A stretch of 64,000 bases of DNA from Haemaphysalis longicornis (GCA_013339765.2 CM023449.1:225527212-225591211); one strand, 5' to 3'; shown: positions 10,594 through 20,802, counted from the stretch's first letter. A program made the numbers and translations. Notes: a model not told the origin generated them from the sequence alone.

Positions 10594-11293
10594 TCAAACT
10601 TGAGCCTTAGGTCTAGAAACTAAATCGCGCCTTGCTTTGGTGTTTCCATTGTGAAGTTCAAGCCTTTTCCACTCTTTAGAAAACAACCCCAGAATATGAT
10701 TGGTGCGCATTTCTTTTCTTTTATCCACAATCACCAGATGTTCGTCGACAAAACGGAAGGCCTTATCCATGATGCCTTTCATCTCCTCGTGCACGCTGAT
10801 ATCAACCTTTGCTAGAAATATGTCGCTAACGATCGGAGCCACTCTTGAGCCGATGCAAATGCCCAATTTTTGCTTGTAAGTGCACCCCTCCCACGCAACC
10901 ACTGTAGAATTTAAATGGAATGACAAGAGCTCCAGAAAACATTCAACAGATGTGCCGCTGCTGGTTGTGAAGGCAAACTCGTTATTCTCATCAGTAATAC
11001 GCTGCTTCACACACTGGATGAGCTGATCATGGGAAATAGAGTATCCTCTACACCAACGCTCACTGCGCTGTACAGTCCGGGGATATCCGTTATCAAGTAG
11101 TCGACGACGTCCTCCGCGTTACGCACCAGTCCACGAAGCGGAGTTTGGCGAGCTGATCCTGTAAGAATCGCGACACCACAAGTTGCCAAGTTCCCCGCTC
11201 CGAAACAATGGCCCAGAACAGAATACCCGGCTTATTTGTCTTCGCACTAAGACGTGTCTTCGCACTAAAACAGTGTCTTATGTGTCTTCGCAC
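10594..11293 (-). pseudogene. Penelope-type reverse transcriptase, broken
   Basis: Three overlapping frames carry consecutive RT pieces. The first (11293-11093) reads LSAKTNKPGILFWAIVSERG, like the KTHKPG..FR.IVS region of Penelope RTs. The second (11189-11007) has VVDYLITDIPGLYSAVS. The third (11010-10594) has YKQKLGICIGSRVAPIVSD and FRFVDEHLVIV, the G..GS..SP and Y/F-x-DD core. The catalytic pair reads VDE instead of the usual DD, a change expected to disable it. A frameshift lies near 11020. The N-terminal SAKT block occurs about three times in succession (TGTCTTCGCACT on the + strand near 11237, 11255 and 11283). Confidence 0.75.
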
Positions 11294-11295
11294 TT

Positions 11296-11335
11296 CCTTC
11301 TACCCTCCTGCAGGGAAGAGCAGGAGGGTAGAAGG
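11296..11335. other. 15-bp inverted repeat at Penelope junction
   Basis: CCTTCTACCCTCCTG (11296-11310) is the exact reverse complement of 11321-11335, with a 10-nt loop. It lies where the minus-strand copy ends and the plus-strand copy starts, so it marks the head-to-head junction. Confidence 0.8.
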
Positions 11336-11945
11336 TGGATGGCGGTGGTGCACTGCATACACAGCCTGTCGCATCGTCTGAAAAAGGTCGCCGCGGGCTA
11401 TGGCGTCGACATTGTGTTTACGGCTCGGAACAAGCTTGGTAGAATGTGCGGAAGCTTTGCTAGGAGAATAGATGGAGAGTGCAGAGATTCTGACGAATGC
11501 ATCGTCAAGAAGTGGGACCTGTATGTAGAGTGCAAGAAAGGTGTTGTGTACAACATTCTGCTGGACTGCGGGAAGCACTACATTGGTCAAAGCAGTCGCT
11601 GCTTAAATGTGAGACTGCGAGAGCATGAGAAGTCCACGAAAGAACGCAACACTTTAATCTTGCACTACATTGGATAGCCTGCAAAGGGTGCCAACTAGCT
11701 AGTAGGAAGGCGACAGCAGAATATGCGCACAAAGATGAGATGTGCTTACTCATCGTTGAAGCTTACAAAATACGGAAATCAGGAGACACGTGTGTCGCCC
11801 AACCGTCGATAACACTACAGGAGAATTAAGTTACATTTTTGGATGCAGCAATTGATGGTCAAGTTGGGTGGTAACGCATAAAAACAAAAGTATCTTCAGG
11901 TTCGTTGCGCATGTGTTGTGAAGGAACGATCGAGTATAAATGTGT
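11313..11945 (+). mobile_element. Penelope-like element, copy 2 (5'-truncated)
   Basis: The plus-strand copy starts in the linker just after the junction hairpin and runs through the GIY-YIG domain to a 3' region ending GCGCATGTG...GTATAAATG. That end aligns with the minus-strand end of copy 1 near 9925-9990. Together the two copies hold every part of a Penelope-like element, but split: RT in copy 1, nuclease in copy 2. Confidence 0.8.
11333..11829 (+). pseudogene. GIY-YIG endonuclease domain of Penelope-like element
   Basis: The open part (to 11677) reads linker HCIHSLSHRLKKVAAGYG, then KCGVVYN-like GVVYNILLDCGKHYIGQ and RCLNVRLREHEKS. These are the GIY and YIG motifs and the conserved Arg/His helix. 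After a stop at 11675-11677 another frame carries the rest: HWIACKGCQ (Cys/His), EMCLLIVEAYKI with the expected catalytic Glu, and TCVAQPSITLQ before TAA at 11827. One frameshift near 11665 is therefore the main lesion. In intact elements this nuclease cuts the target DNA. Confidence 0.78.
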
Positions 11946-12445
11946 GCGCGCGTTAACAAAATACGAGCTAGAAGGCTGGCTGTGTAAATAAGGCTCTCTT
12001 TTGATGTTTTAGCGAAGCTATTGATTTAGCCGGATTCGTAACTGGCACAACACAAAAATGTTGCCAACATTTTTTTAACACAACTCACGGCCCCACATTA
12101 CAATTTTGAGCTTGTTTGAGTAAGCAAACAATGTATCTTGAACTCGCAAAAAAAGAAAGGCGTTTCGTCGTGTTCAATACATAGGCAGAAATAGGCTAAG
12201 TAGCTACACAGGGCTTTAGTGCGTCTGACTGCTAATGTAAACTCCGCTGTACGACCTCATGGTAATGCTGATCAATATTATCCCCTTGACTGCGCCTGCG
12301 TAATACAGCGAAACTAAGGGCACAGATTTAATTCAGTGACATTGAAGAAGAAATTTGCCACGTACCCCTATACACCGCTACGGAAACTCCGCTCGCGTGT
12401 TTAAAAACGACCACAAAGCAACATAGCGCTATCACTGAAAACGAT
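11946..12445. other. no gene seen
   Basis: AT-rich flank of the Penelope pair. No TSD or family motif could be confirmed. Confidence 0.45.
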
Positions 12446-12545
12446 CACAAAAGCACCTAACGAGTAAGTAATTGTTGGCGCTAATCCAATGATGCTTTAT
12501 TCCTTCGGTTGGTCATTAAGGCCAATGACGTGTCTATTTCCTCCC
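12446..12545 (+). repeat. diverged direct repeat, right copy
   Basis: Partner of 9574-9680. The exact 20-mer CACAAAAGCACCTAACGAGT is followed by looser similarity to about GGTCATTAAGG..AATGACGTG (12510-12532). Confidence 0.55.
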
Positions 12546-13460
12546 AAACAGCCCACATTTCGCCAACAAAGCATTCTTGTTAGGAACCGCACTACTTTTT
12601 TGTACCTTTGCTTCATTTGCTGCAAGCCGGACGCTAAATTTGTCCCTTTGCCGAACGTCCACAATTTAAACTGGTTCCGCATGAAGATGATCACTCTGCA
12701 TTTGAAGGTGTCGCCATCGTTACTTCCAACTCTATCGACAATTCCCTTTATTATCTGCGTTAGCCTGCTTAAAACTGCCTTACAGTAAAAGATGCTGAAC
12801 AGAAACAGCCAGACAGAGATTCAGTTTGTGTCACCATCACTGAACATAGTCAAGGAAATACGTAAAGGTGGACCTCGGTGGAAAACCTTTAACAGGAATG
12901 CTAGCGCAGCTGCAGCAATGGCGATGACTCCTAGAACGACCGCTTCTTTTTCGTGTGTGTGGAGAGAGAACTTTAAATTTCAGACTCTGTCAAACATGAG
13001 CGGTTAGAGCTGGGTCACATGGCTGTTGTGTATCCACAGGAGAGCGAATCATTCGCCGATAACCAGTGGCAAAATGGATGTGATCTTTAATGCCAAGGTA
13101 GAAATCCTGTCAGCAAAGGAAACACGTACGCGTAATTGTGTCCCAAGGGAACCTTTATAACACGGCTAGACAAATTGATGGGGGCGCAACTATGATTGGG
13201 GCACAACTAACGTAAGCTAAACACATCACCATCAGAGGGTAGTCGGCTACGTTAGCAAAAATGCAAACGGACAAAATGGTTAATAAGTGTGGAAACTATG
13301 TTATACACAAGCATAAATGACAGAGTAAATAGCACTAACTAATGCACAGGTAACCTAAGCTTAACAGAAATCCAGGAGATTTTTTAATTAGGCCATGATG
13401 GAAGATTGCAACAGTGCTTGGCAGTTAGGTGGAGCCGCAGATCGACGGCAGTCTCGAGGC
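12546..13460. other. no gene seen
   Basis: Short frames only, and no recognisable repeat. The LINE 3' tail begins at the right edge. Confidence 0.45.
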
Positions 13461-13911
13461 TTAGAGAGAGAGAGAGAGAACTCTTTAGTGAGGGCTGGAG
13501 AGGTCAGCTCTGCTAGCGGCAGTTCTTGCTACGCCAGAAGGGGATGATCACAATGCAGTGAAGTGAATGTGAGAGATCTGGAAAGCAGCAATAGATAGAA
13601 AACAAAAGGTAAATAAAAATGGCACGCAATGAAGTGCAAGAAAAAAAACTCGAAATTAAGTTAGGTAAAAGAACAAAAATTGAGCGAATAGAGCGCAGGA
13701 AGCGCAGAGCGCCTAACAAGAAAAAGGAGTCAAAGCGCACATGACGACGCAAACGCGTACAGACGTAGCCATGCGCACAATGGAAGAATTACAAAGATTT
13801 GTCTAGTCCTGAATCTCGCGAAAAACGCAGAAGAATTTTTGTCCCTAAATATGAGGCATTGTTGTTGTCCCGAAATCCAAGGAATTGACACAACTGAAGG
13901 CTTGCTCTACG

Positions 13912-14409
13912 TCAAACACGAGACAGGCAGCTCGCCGCTGTAACTCGCGCAGCGGGAAATCGCGGGCATATACACAAGTGCTCGGTAGTCTCGCGCACAG
14001 CGCACGTGGGGCACAGTGGTGAATCCTCCCACCCTATTCTGAACTTGAAGCTTCGGGTGTAAGCCACGTTGAGACGCAAACGATGCAGTACACCTTCAGA
14101 CGCTTTCCTTAGGTCGGGTGGAACACGGAATTTACAGAAAGGGTAAATTCCATGTAGAGGTGGATATCCGCTGCGAGGGTGCTGCCACTTCAACATTTGC
14201 TCTCTCCAACCAGTTCGATAGATAAGGGCACAACCATCCTCTCGAGAAAAAGGAAGCTGTGTCGTGTTACGCAGAGAGTGGCCAGCGCTGGCGGCTGCAT
14301 CGGATATTATATTTCCTTCTATTCCCGAATGACCAGGAAGCCATTGAAGCACGATGGAATGGCCCCGCGCGCACTGCCGCTGTGTGGATTTCACTGATTT
14401 CACACCCAA
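13912..14409 (-). pseudogene. LINE RNase H C-terminal part and zinc finger
   Basis: The frame opens with IVLQWLPGHSGIEGN and a following DAAASAGH, the last RNase H block with its His and final Asp. It continues with the tick-LINE phrase GVLHRLRLNVAYTRSF and a cysteine-histidine cluster (SPLCPTCAVRETTEHLCICP). The same phrase occurs at 62.5 kb (ILHRMRLNVAYTRNF), so the two are one family. The frame ends at 13912 without further coding signal. Confidence 0.78.
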
Positions 14410-14800
14410 GCTGACTGCAGTGGTTGGACAGCCTTCTTACAGCTTGCAAAGCACCCCGTGGGTCTAAGAAGATCACCCATCGTCGAGCATGATGTGCATC
14501 AAAGAAATGAAGGGCAGCCCTTACAGCCGCTAGCTCAGTAGCGGTGGATGATGTTTTATGGCTCAGTTTTTTCCTGATTGTGCACTGGACCGAAGGAATC
14601 CACACGCCAATGGCAGATGATTCTGCGGTCACTGAGCCGTCCGCAGAAACGTGGGCGTGGCCTGCGTACGCGGTAAATAAATACTCAAGTGTGAAAAACT
14701 TCAGTGCAGGTGCGGGCAAGGACGATTTTGTGCTTATTCCGGGAATTGTCGGTATTATATTCCATGGTGCGAGTATCCGCGGTGGCAACGCTGGCTTCAC
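14267..14800 (-). pseudogene. LINE RNase H, N-terminal part
   Basis: The frame reads HVSADGSVTAESSAIGVW, with the first catalytic Asp, TELAAVRAALHFFD with the catalytic Glu, and IFLDPRGALQAVRRL with the third Asp (usually TDSR, here LDPR). RNase H removes the RNA strand during reverse transcription. The frame then slips near 14400, and the remainder of the domain is read in the next pseudogene feature. Confidence 0.72.
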
Positions 14801-14824
14801 AGGTTACTGGAAATTTGCTGGAAG

Positions 14825-15256
14825 CTAGTCTTTTACATGCGATGCAGTTATGGCTGCCAGATGATGCGCATGACACCGAGTGACGTGGCGTAGAGACGTT
14901 CGAAGGCACTCTTGATGTCGAAGCACTGAAGCAGAGAGGCACCGAGCTTCCCGCAGTGTTCCAATTGTCGACGTGCATTTGGGAAGACCCACGCACACGC
15001 GTAGAGCTCTCGCCAGCACTGAATATTTGGGTTTCATTTCAGATGTAGGAGATCCAATGGCAGAAGATTTCATAGACAGTTGGCGCATTAACCTAAACGA
15101 TGGACCCTGGAGTACTCGTATCAGTATCCTAATGTACGCCAAATCGCGTGCTTCCGAGAAGCGCGACAGACGTCCACGTTGCTCGAATGTTTTTCGTTCT
15201 TCTCGCAATCCTGCGGAAGCGCCATGCTGGGCGGCGGCCTGGAGTCGCCTCATCAA
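14825..15256 (-). pseudogene. LINE ORF2 post-RT region
   Basis: The frame contains RVCVGLPKCTSTIGTLREAR, close to the conserved GLPRxTST.GTI.EA segment that follows the RT in tick LINEs, then LRTSLRHVTRCHAHHLA. The upstream half has LSMKSSAIGSPTSEMKPKYS. It connects by frameshift to the RNase H frame downstream. No catalytic RT motif remains in the window. Confidence 0.65.
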
Positions 15257-15260
15257 GAGC

Positions 15261-15699
15261 TACTGAAAGCGCCCGTAGTGTACGCAAACTGCGTAAGGTT
15301 CATTTTCTAAAGGATCTGCTGCTTTAGTGTGGTGCGTGTACCCATTAAACTTGGCAAGATCGGCATCTCACTGACTGGGATTCCATACTGCGTTCCAAAC
15401 AATCACGAGCATACTAGCTACCACTTTGCTGTCAAGAGATTCAGCGGCGGGAAAAGAAAATTTAATCGTAGGCCATTGCACAAGTGACTCGAACTAATGA
15501 AAGCGCCCGCCGAATTGCTGGTGAGTATGAAACCATCACCGCGCATAGTTCGTTCGCATAGTTCGCGTAGTTCGTTCAACACCGCGCACTGCGTAGGTCT
15601 ACTCACCAACAGTGTTTTTAAAACCGAAGCTCTTGAGCGAATCATAATTTTTCGTGTCCCCACTTAAAAATGTCGCTTCGACCACCCGGTAGTTAGCAA
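15261..15699. other. no gene seen
   Basis: Only short frames. A local GTTCG-rich stretch (15540-15580) repeats TAGTTCG. Confidence 0.4.
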
Positions 15700-15756
15700 A
15701 GCCAAGAAAATGCCTAGCGCTGGCGTGTGCGTGCCTCGCGACGACGGCGCAGCGTC
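15700..15756 (+). repeat. fragment of the CATTTTAACAG dispersed repeat
   Basis: CCAAGAAAATGCCTAGCGCT, GTGCGTGCCTCGCG and nearby bases align with 24766-24812 and 29260-29305 in the two longer copies. Only about 55 bp is convincing. Confidence 0.5.
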
Positions 15757-16199
15757 TCCTGCGCATGTTTGTCAAGCCAAGCATACTCATTTAGGGAGAT
15801 TGGCCAAGATTCGCAAAAAAAAAAAAAAATACCTTAGCGTTCGCCCGTAACACTTGCGTGGAACGAGAAATACGCGTCATAGCATACGCCCCTCCATGGT
15901 GATGTCCAATGATTATCCCTTGCAAAAAAGTGAAGGAGGCTCCCACATAGCAAAAATGATGGAGTAAAGGTCGTTGCGCCAGCGAAGCAGAAGGAAATTG
16001 GCATGCAATCGTGGACGTAAAACCGTCGTAATGGTCGTGGAGGTTGCGTAAGCTTCGCTACATTCGATTCCTAAGCGTCAGTGCGAGCGTCCTTCATTTT
16101 AGTTGTGGTGAGAGATTGTAAAGTATTGGTTTTTACTGACGATTAACCACAGTTTATGCACTAGTAACACACTAAGGTACTATAGCTGACCTTCGTTAG
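15757..16199. other. no gene seen
   Basis: A poly-A run near 15816-15829 is the only marked feature. Confidence 0.4.
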
Positions 16200-16582
16200 C
16201 ACAGTGCTGTGTTTCTTCTTCTTCTTCTTTTCGCACTGTGGCGTTACTCTATTTATTTTTTCTTGGGTGTGGTGTTTGTACTTTTTTCCCGTCGTTTACT
16301 TTTCATTTTGTTTCACAGCGTTTCCAATAACGATTTTCTTTCAATTGTATTTTTTTTGGTCCGGACTCTGTTGACAGCATCATCTCTTGTTTGTTTTGTC
16401 CTTTTTTTATTTTCTTAACGCTTCATGTTTGTCTTTCTTCCTGCTGTAACCTGATGTCTGACATGCCACTCACTCATCAACGTAGTCACCCCCCATCTGT
16501 TGTAGCAAGCCTTGTCCCTAGCAGGGCTGACCTCACCAGCTCACATTAAAGAGCGTTCTCTCTCTCTCTCTCTCTCTGTGTT
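16200..16582 (+). mobile_element. LINE 3' end with CT tail
   Basis: The last 80 bp read GTAGCAAGCC..CTAGCAGGGCTGACCTCACCAG..CATTAAAGAGCGTT, followed by (CT)n to 16578. It matches the minus-strand LINE end at 13461-13530 base by base in large part. The T-rich stretch before it (16200-16440) resembles the 3' UTR of that LINE in character. It is a short 5'-truncated insertion with no coding part. Confidence 0.6.
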
Positions 16583-18573
16583 TTCTTGTGTCCTTTTTTT
16601 CCTAATTTGTAATTTTCTTCCCTCTGAAGATAGCATAAAAATACCGCTGGATTTATTGCGCCAGTAATCTAGGCCATCTTTCCCTCGATAAATCGTGAGT
16701 CCGTATGTAACGAAAAGCATTCCGCGCCATATGAATACTGGGGGTATTACCCACGCAGAAATGACAATGTTTTATGACAGCACGTCAGTATTGATAACTG
16801 ATATGATTTTTTAGAGTGCGTAATGACTACTGAATGCTCACCATAAGCCATTAAGACTAACTGCGTCAGTGAACGCCACCTTAAGGCTTATGCATTATTT
16901 GAAGTCCTTAGGCCCTTGGCATTTTGAGGGAGGACCACTTATGTTGACCGTTGAGAGATATCTTCCCCTCAGCGCATGCGTGCGGGATAATGAAGCATTC
17001 TAATTAAGCGGCTCTGTGTATTTGAACTCGAGCACGTGACACAAAAACTTGGTCGTGAAGTTGCCTTTTTGGATAGCTTGTGCACACTGCAGTGATGCCT
17101 ACTCCTAAACAGGAATATGCCTGGTTGGGCTAAAAACGCCTTTAAAAAAGGTGAAATACAAGCTGAACAAAAACAAAAGAAAGTTTTACGTAGTCCCCCG
17201 ACGTTAGATATACCACGTAAAAAATGCCCATGAGGAGTCCCCTTAAGCGCAACAAATGCAGCCAGAACACCTGCGGGCTAACAGAAAACCCTTCACAAGA
17301 GGCGGAGGAGCACGTTAAGGTTTTTGTAGTTTTTGTTGTATGCTCTAGGCGTGCGTGAATACTTCCGGGCGACGTGCTCGAAATAGCCACACTTCTACGG
17401 GACTAATACAAAAATGAAAGGGACACACCTTAGTTCTTCTAGGCCAAGGAAGGTAGGGATAGCTGTTAACGCCATCGCCGTTTTTATTGCTGCAGTATTT
17501 CTTCACATATTGCAGATTGCTTCTATTAATAAGATACAACAGTGTTAACTCAAGCCCCCCTTATTATAGTATTGCTTCTTCTACAGCTTCCGAAATGTGT
17601 TTAACCGTGTGATTAACCCTTCGCTCTCCTAGGTTATTTTTTAATGCACCAAACATTCAACAAAAGAAACGTGAAGGAAATTTAATTAAACGAGTAACTG
17701 AAATGAAAAACTATAAAATAGAATTATGAGAAGGAGTTTCTTATGCATCATAAAAAGGGTAGAATTTGGTTCGTGTTGTAGAAAAAATATCTTTATGCTT
17801 TTTCATTCGAAAAAGGTAGCTGATATGCAGAGTATTGAACAGCTGATACGCAGAAAAAATTATTTCATTCCACGCAGGAGACTCAAAGTTTACAATCCAC
17901 ATAATGTGTATTTCGTCGAACAAAACAAAACAAAAAAAAAATCCACATGAGCAACCGTCCCTCCCGGCTTCAGGAAAAGTAAAATTGCTGAAAACCGCAG
18001 CTGCACCGTGCCAACCACATCTCGAATGGAATTATATTTAGCTCACTGAAACATCAAACTAATGTTTGGCAAACTCAAGTTAATTTGCAAGGCCTGATGG
18101 GGTATCAAAAGAGGATTTATGACAGGTAAAGTTTGCGAACATGAAACACTGTTTCCAGCGCTATTAAACTCAACATCGTTTGTTGTAGGATTTACGACAC
18201 GAAGTTTGAACAAATAGCGCTTTAGTTCCACTGCTGTTCCACTCAGATTTGTTTGCAGTAGAATTAAGAGCTCACAGGTGGGGAATTTTAAAGGGTCCAA
18301 GTTTGTTGAAACACAACAGCTCTTCCGTTGTTTTGCTATCGTGCGCTTACGCTCTTCCTCCTTTCCTGTTGTCCCCCTGACGTAGTGAGCAACCCCACGA
18401 GGCGACGTGCAAAGAGGATGTGGAATGCGACCGCTGGAAACCGGCCGCCTCGTCAGTTCACACTGGCGACATCGTGTGCGACACATCGGCGCGCCGCTGC
18501 ATCTGCTCCAACAGCCCACTTGTGCTCACATGACGTGAGAAGTGCCTGCCTGGTGAGTTCATTTGTCCTGCCT
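16583..18573. other. no gene seen
   Basis: About 2 kb of AT-rich sequence without recognisable element, RNA or convincing exon. Frames are short and overlap on both strands. Confidence 0.5.
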
Positions 18574-18644
18574 TGAGTGAGTGAGTGAGTGAGTGAGTGA
18601 GTGAGTGAGTGAGTGAGTGAGTGAGTGAGTGAGTGAGTGAGTGA
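18574..18644 (+). repeat. TGAG tetranucleotide microsatellite
   Basis: About 18 perfect TGAG units. It explains the THSL repeats seen in the minus-strand frames. Confidence 0.95.
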
Positions 18645-18677
18645 AGTCGCCATCCTGTCGGGCCGAAGTGAGTTGAC

Positions 18678-18850
18678 AATAGAGAGTTATAGCAGAGCGG
18701 AAAACCGGTCCTGATACGGAATCCGATATAACGCCGGCGCAACAGCGCATGCGCACTTTTGGTTAACCACCTCTGCGCATGCGCATTGGAGCCCGTCGTT
18801 TACTAGGTACCGTACCGGGACCGGCCGTCTTCTCTATTATAAATCTCTAA
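18678..18850. mobile_element. palindromic foldback/MITE-like element
   Basis: The left arm (AGAGAGTTATAGCAGAG..CCGGTCCTGATACGG) pairs imperfectly with the right arm. The right arm reads, reverse-complemented, AGAGATTTATAATAGAG..CCGGTCCCGGTACGG. The arms are about 75 nt long and meet around two copies of GCGCATGCGCA (18746 and 18775). No coding capacity. The class is inferred from structure only. Confidence 0.55.
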
Positions 18851-18974
18851 TAAAAAAAATCTTTCTTTAAAGTTCAGTTACTGTGGTCGAACACCAGCAC
18901 ATGTGAACTCAAGTGGAGGAAAAAAACAAAGGCGTAAAATGACCGTCCTTTATTATAACTCCGCACAAAATTAA

Positions 18975-19210
18975 GATATTTGTATTGCAAAGGGGCCTTG
19001 CAGCGATCCCTACAAACGCTTTCGCGCTATCCTTTGTGCCTGGACGCACTAATTATATTCCGTATTGCCGGAATATAATTAAGCCTCATAAAAGCCGCCG
19101 CAAAGGGCGGCCCGTGCATCCCGTGTTTTGTAAGAAGCCTTTGTATTTCCGAACTGCTTTCAAGAAAATGCATCAGCCTTAATGAGAACAGATTCGGCAA
19201 AATGGAGCGG
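18975..19210 (+). repeat. dispersed copy of part of the 5.7-7.0 kb repeat
   Basis: ACAAACGCTTTCGCGCTATCC..TTGTGCCTGGACGCACT resembles 6443-6485 of unit B (ATAAACGCTTTCACTCTTTCC..). Both lie next to a GGGAC/GGGGCC start. The copy contains a perfect 13-bp hairpin at 19050-19081. Confidence 0.5.
19050..19081. other. perfect hairpin, 13-bp stem
   Basis: TAATTATATTCCG at 19050-19062 is the exact reverse complement of 19069-19081, with loop TATTGC. Confidence 0.75.
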
Positions 19211-19257
19211 GCAGTAACCATGAACCTAACCCCGAAATTAACCCCGTTCAATTCACA

Positions 19258-19500
19258 CTAAACTCTCGAGAAAAGACCCATCATCCAGAGGGTGTCAACG
19301 CGGTATACGGCTGCCAAAAATTCGTATCTGTGGAAGAAAGCGGTCCGGTGCCCCCCCCAGTTTTTACTGATTACGAGGAGAGCGGATTTTGAAGGCGACA
19401 TACAGAGACCGACAGACTTGACAAAGCCTTGGAGGACGTCACACGCTTGCACGGGTATTCTGCAGTACTACGTGGACCCGGTGAATTGGAACATTCAAAT
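19258..19500 (-). pseudogene. LINE reverse transcriptase relic (post-YADD segment)
   Basis: The minus-strand frame reads QACDVLQGFVKS, then VGLCMSPSKSALLVISKNW. This matches the conserved stretch just after the YxDD box of LINE RTs (L..ld.f...GL.ls..KSe.l). The catalytic box itself is not present. A stop near 19260 ends it. A plus-strand TCTCTC tail (19530-19558) lies just beside it, so at least two insertions overlap here. Confidence 0.55.
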
Positions 19501-19529
19501 TAGGACTTGAACTTAGGTCCTGCGGAAAT

Positions 19530-19558
19530 AAACGTTGGTTCTCTCTCGCTCTCTCTCG
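19530..19558 (+). repeat. CT-rich tail
   Basis: AATAAACG followed by interrupted TCTCTC repeats resembles the 3' end of a LINE copy on the + strand, but no body could be assigned. Confidence 0.4.
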
Positions 19559-20421
19559 TGAAAAGAGCAATACAGGTCGAGCGCTGCCTGCAGGGGCGCC
19601 ACTGAAATCCCCCTAGCGGCCTTTTCGAAAGTAGCTGCGGGAGACTCCGGCCCGCTCACCACTGTCACCACTGCTTTTGGTGCACATTAACGAGTGGGAT
19701 TGTATGCGTTGGAAATACATATTTATATGAAGCAGACACTCTGCTCGCAAATGTGGTGTATTTACGAGAGTATAAACGTTTCTTACGCGATCTTAGTGTG
19801 GTACTTTCGGTGAGTATCAGCGCCAGGTGTTGTTCACAGGCCGGCGTCGGGAAACCAGCCTATGCATGGAGCTGATTGTCATTCCACTCCTCTGAAATTT
19901 ACTAACAGTGTCTCCGTGAGCAGCGTTTCCTCAGATGGTCATGCTACGACTAACACTATGGTGTAAATCGGTTTCGTTTGCTTACATAATCTAGCGGAGT
20001 ATTCATGCCTGAGGGCACGCCAGTTATGCTTGCCAATTACATACCTCAGATATTGATCACCACTCTGGACAGGCCACTTTGGCATAAATCGTACAATAAT
20101 TTTACGAAAGAACTACAATGGATAATGCAACATTATACTCTGGAATCAGCACACGACAAAAAATTTAACTCGGGGTCGTTCGTCGTGGTCGCGAGGTGAG
20201 CGCCCGCAAGCTTTAATATATCCTCCGCGAGAAGCGTGAGGCTGGCTAATAGAGTAATCCGCGTCCGCGACTAAACGCTTCCTCGAAACATAATCATATC
20301 ACACAGGGAGCCTGCAGAATCTAGAACAAACTGAAATCACAGGGCTCAGACACCACCCTTTTCCTGCGACAACTTTTATGGCTTGTGAACTGCGCCCATT
20401 TTGTATAGTGGTAAATAATTT
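19559..20421. other. no gene seen
   Basis: Short frames only. No family motif. Confidence 0.45.
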
Positions 20422-20802
20422 CGCCATTTTCCCGTAGGGGAACCCTGAGTAGTGTGCGAAGCAGCCATAGGGTCGACTTAGGTTCCCATTAGTTTTAGGT
20501 TCGATCGCGACGTTGCGGGAGGAGAATGAGGAGAGCGGAGCACGCGCGCGCGTCATTTATACCGTGGCGCTACAGTGGCGCCCCCAGCGGAGTATGCAGC
20601 GGCTACCGCCGCGTATTATAACCCTAACCCTGCTTCGCATTATCGCGCGCGGAACTGCAGGTGTTGCCATTTAGTTGTGCAATCCCGGAGAGGAGATGAG
20701 CTTCGGAGAGGCGAGGAGGAATGCCGGAGAGGAGAGGAGTGTCTGAGAGGAGAGGAGGAATGCTTCGCATACTACTCAGGGTTTCCCTACGGGAAGATGG
20801 CG
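20422..20802. mobile_element. small TIR element, copy 1 (381 bp)
   Basis: The 42-nt ends are inverted repeats. CGCCATTTTCCCGTAGGGGA (20422 on) pairs with the reverse complement of the right end, CGCCATCTTCCCGTAGGGAA, and the pairing continues through CCCTGAGTAGT.TGCGAAGCA with about three mismatches in all. A similar element lies at 21037-21286. The interior is not coding and includes a purine-rich tract near 20688-20760. A target duplication is not clear. It is called MITE-like by structure. Confidence 0.65.
20688..20760 (+). repeat. GGAGAGG purine repeat
   Basis: Degenerate copies of GGAGAGGAGAGGA/GAGGAATGC repeat within the small TIR element, just before its right end. Confidence 0.7.

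Larger units (their letters stand above)
9925..11293 (-). mobile_element. Penelope-like element, copy 1
   Basis: On the minus strand the order is RT start (11293), RT palm (11010-10594), thumb and linker (10547-9963), then a 3' region whose GCGCATGTG...GTATAAA stretch matches the end of copy 2. The expected GIY-YIG endonuclease after the linker is missing. The linker instead holds a partial tandem duplication (10139-10268). Penelope-like elements are retroelements with a telomerase-like RT fused to a GIY-YIG nuclease. This copy is degenerate and sits head to head with copy 2. Confidence 0.8.
13461..15260 (-). mobile_element. RNase H-bearing LINE, 5'-truncated
   Basis: Minus-strand order is post-RT domain (15256-14825), RNase H (14650-14270), zinc-finger-like C-terminus (14080-13930), about 430 bp of 3' UTR, and a CT microsatellite tail (13463-13479 as AG). 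The last 40 bp before the tail (CTAGCAG.GCTGACCTC.CCAG...AAAGAG) match the 3' end at 16500-16560. The RNase H places it in the I-like group of LINEs by architecture; a precise clade needs alignment. The RT core is absent or unrecognisable. Confidence 0.75.

Noticed and set aside
18453..18756. THSL-repeat frames on the minus strand
   Set aside because: Produced by the TGAG microsatellite.
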